A stretch of 64,000 nt of DNA from Lepisosteus oculatus. Its lineage: Eukaryota; Chordata; Actinopteri; Semionotiformes; Lepisosteidae. The notes under the pieces were generated by a model. The model saw nothing but the letters and a program-made list of their open reading frames with translations. It made no database searches and had not been told where the DNA came from. The first letter of the stretch is position 1; each line of letters opens with the position of its first letter. Of this stretch, positions 63,311 to 64,000 are shown in pieces. The stretch is from the NCBI RefSeq assembly GCF_040954835.1, contig NC_090706.1, positions 37,147,148 to 37,211,147 of the forward strand. Reading direction: 5' to 3'. The translations under genes and the position numbers were made by a program.

Positions 63311-64000
63311 CTTCTGGTCAAACATCTGTTAAACTGATTGATTAGTCTACAGTAGTTTTAGTTTTAGTCTGTTTAATTAATTAAAATATGTGTATGAGCT
63401 CCTTATAGTTCCTAATGTGAATGCTTTTTATGTTTTCTTTTTTTAAAAAAGAATGAACTGTTGATCACCAAAAACAATAAGAAATACAATTAAATTTTAA
63501 CCTTTGCAATCTATAAAGAGACTGATTGAAGAGTCCCTGTAGACTCCAGAAAATGTTCGATCTCTATTTCGAAAGACAAACCTATGATTTTATTAGTGTC
63601 TTTAAAAAATGCTAAAGCAAAAAAAATGTTGTTTGGTTTTGTCCTGTCTATGAAATTGTCATTTCTTTCACTGTACAAAGTTCCATTCACAACCTTTTAA
63701 TTATAATGTGAATGAGGAAAAAATATTTAATTTCCTAAAGGTCATCTTAACTCAGTTTTCAAGCAAACAGTAAATGTTCTCTCACATCCTCCTGAAGTTA
63801 TCACCACTGATTCATTTTGGCTTCTGCCCTCTTACACAAAGGTGCTTTGTGCTTTTCTGATGTAGGCGTAGGCTGGTGGATTCTAATTTTTATATATGTG
63901 TTTGAAAGAAATTTATATTGAAATAAACATGTTCTTTACCATCTTCTAATACAAGTGTTAAATCAAGAGAAAACACTTCACAATAAATCATTTGTTTTCT

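Larger units (their letters stand above)
60786..64000 (+). other. pank3: PANK3 intron 1 (5' part, runs off the window)
   Basis: The intron begins with the donor GTAAGT right after the MKIKDAKKP exon. No sequence encoding the expected SFPWFGMDIGG block follows before the window ends, so intron 1 exceeds 3.2 kb. It carries a tRNA-derived SINE, two short LINE-type 3' tails and an L1-like ORF2 remnant, listed separately. The stretches 60786-61481 and 63311-64000 show nothing else recognisable. Confidence 0.75.

Overview
The window is vertebrate nuclear DNA, most likely from a ray-finned fish and possibly a non-teleost such as a gar, bowfin or sturgeon. It is AT-rich and CpG-poor over most of its length. 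It has no compact open reading frames, and its SINE, LINE, hAT and solo-LTR remnants look like ray-finned fish families. The species assignment is inference; no species-specific marker was found.

Only one protein-coding gene can be supported. At 60758-60785 on the + strand a nine-codon first coding exon reads MKIKDAKKP and then meets a consensus splice donor. This is the start of vertebrate PANK3 (pantothenate kinase 3, first step of coenzyme A synthesis), with the intron phase expected for the serine that follows. A CpG-rich, TATA-poor promoter at about 59.88-60.33 kb carries two ZNF143/THAP11-type sites in opposite orientations and CRE-like motifs. The rest of the window, to 64000, is PANK3 intron 1.

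The 60 kb to the left has no exon I can recognise. In human the neighbour upstream of PANK3 is the 3' end of SLIT3 in the same orientation, so this stretch is probably the SLIT3-PANK3 intergenic region. No SLIT3 exon was seen. The stretch from 1 to about 55 kb is mostly anonymous single-copy-looking sequence. Embedded in it are a solo LTR (5.7-6.2 kb), two copies of a hAT-like MITE (14.8 and 26.2 kb), several tRNA-derived SINE pieces, LINE remnants (21.2, 27.8 and 54.1 kb), three fragments of repeats with degraded hammerhead-ribozyme-like cores, and several CTCF-like motifs. From about 55 to 62 kb retroposons are much denser, including a SINE inserted inside a LINE reverse transcriptase remnant (58.0-59.1 kb).

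The least explained signal is spread over the whole window: a marked excess of the heptamer TACAGTA/TACTGTA, often in overlapping pairs. No defence system, biosynthetic cluster or other clearly new multi-gene system is present.
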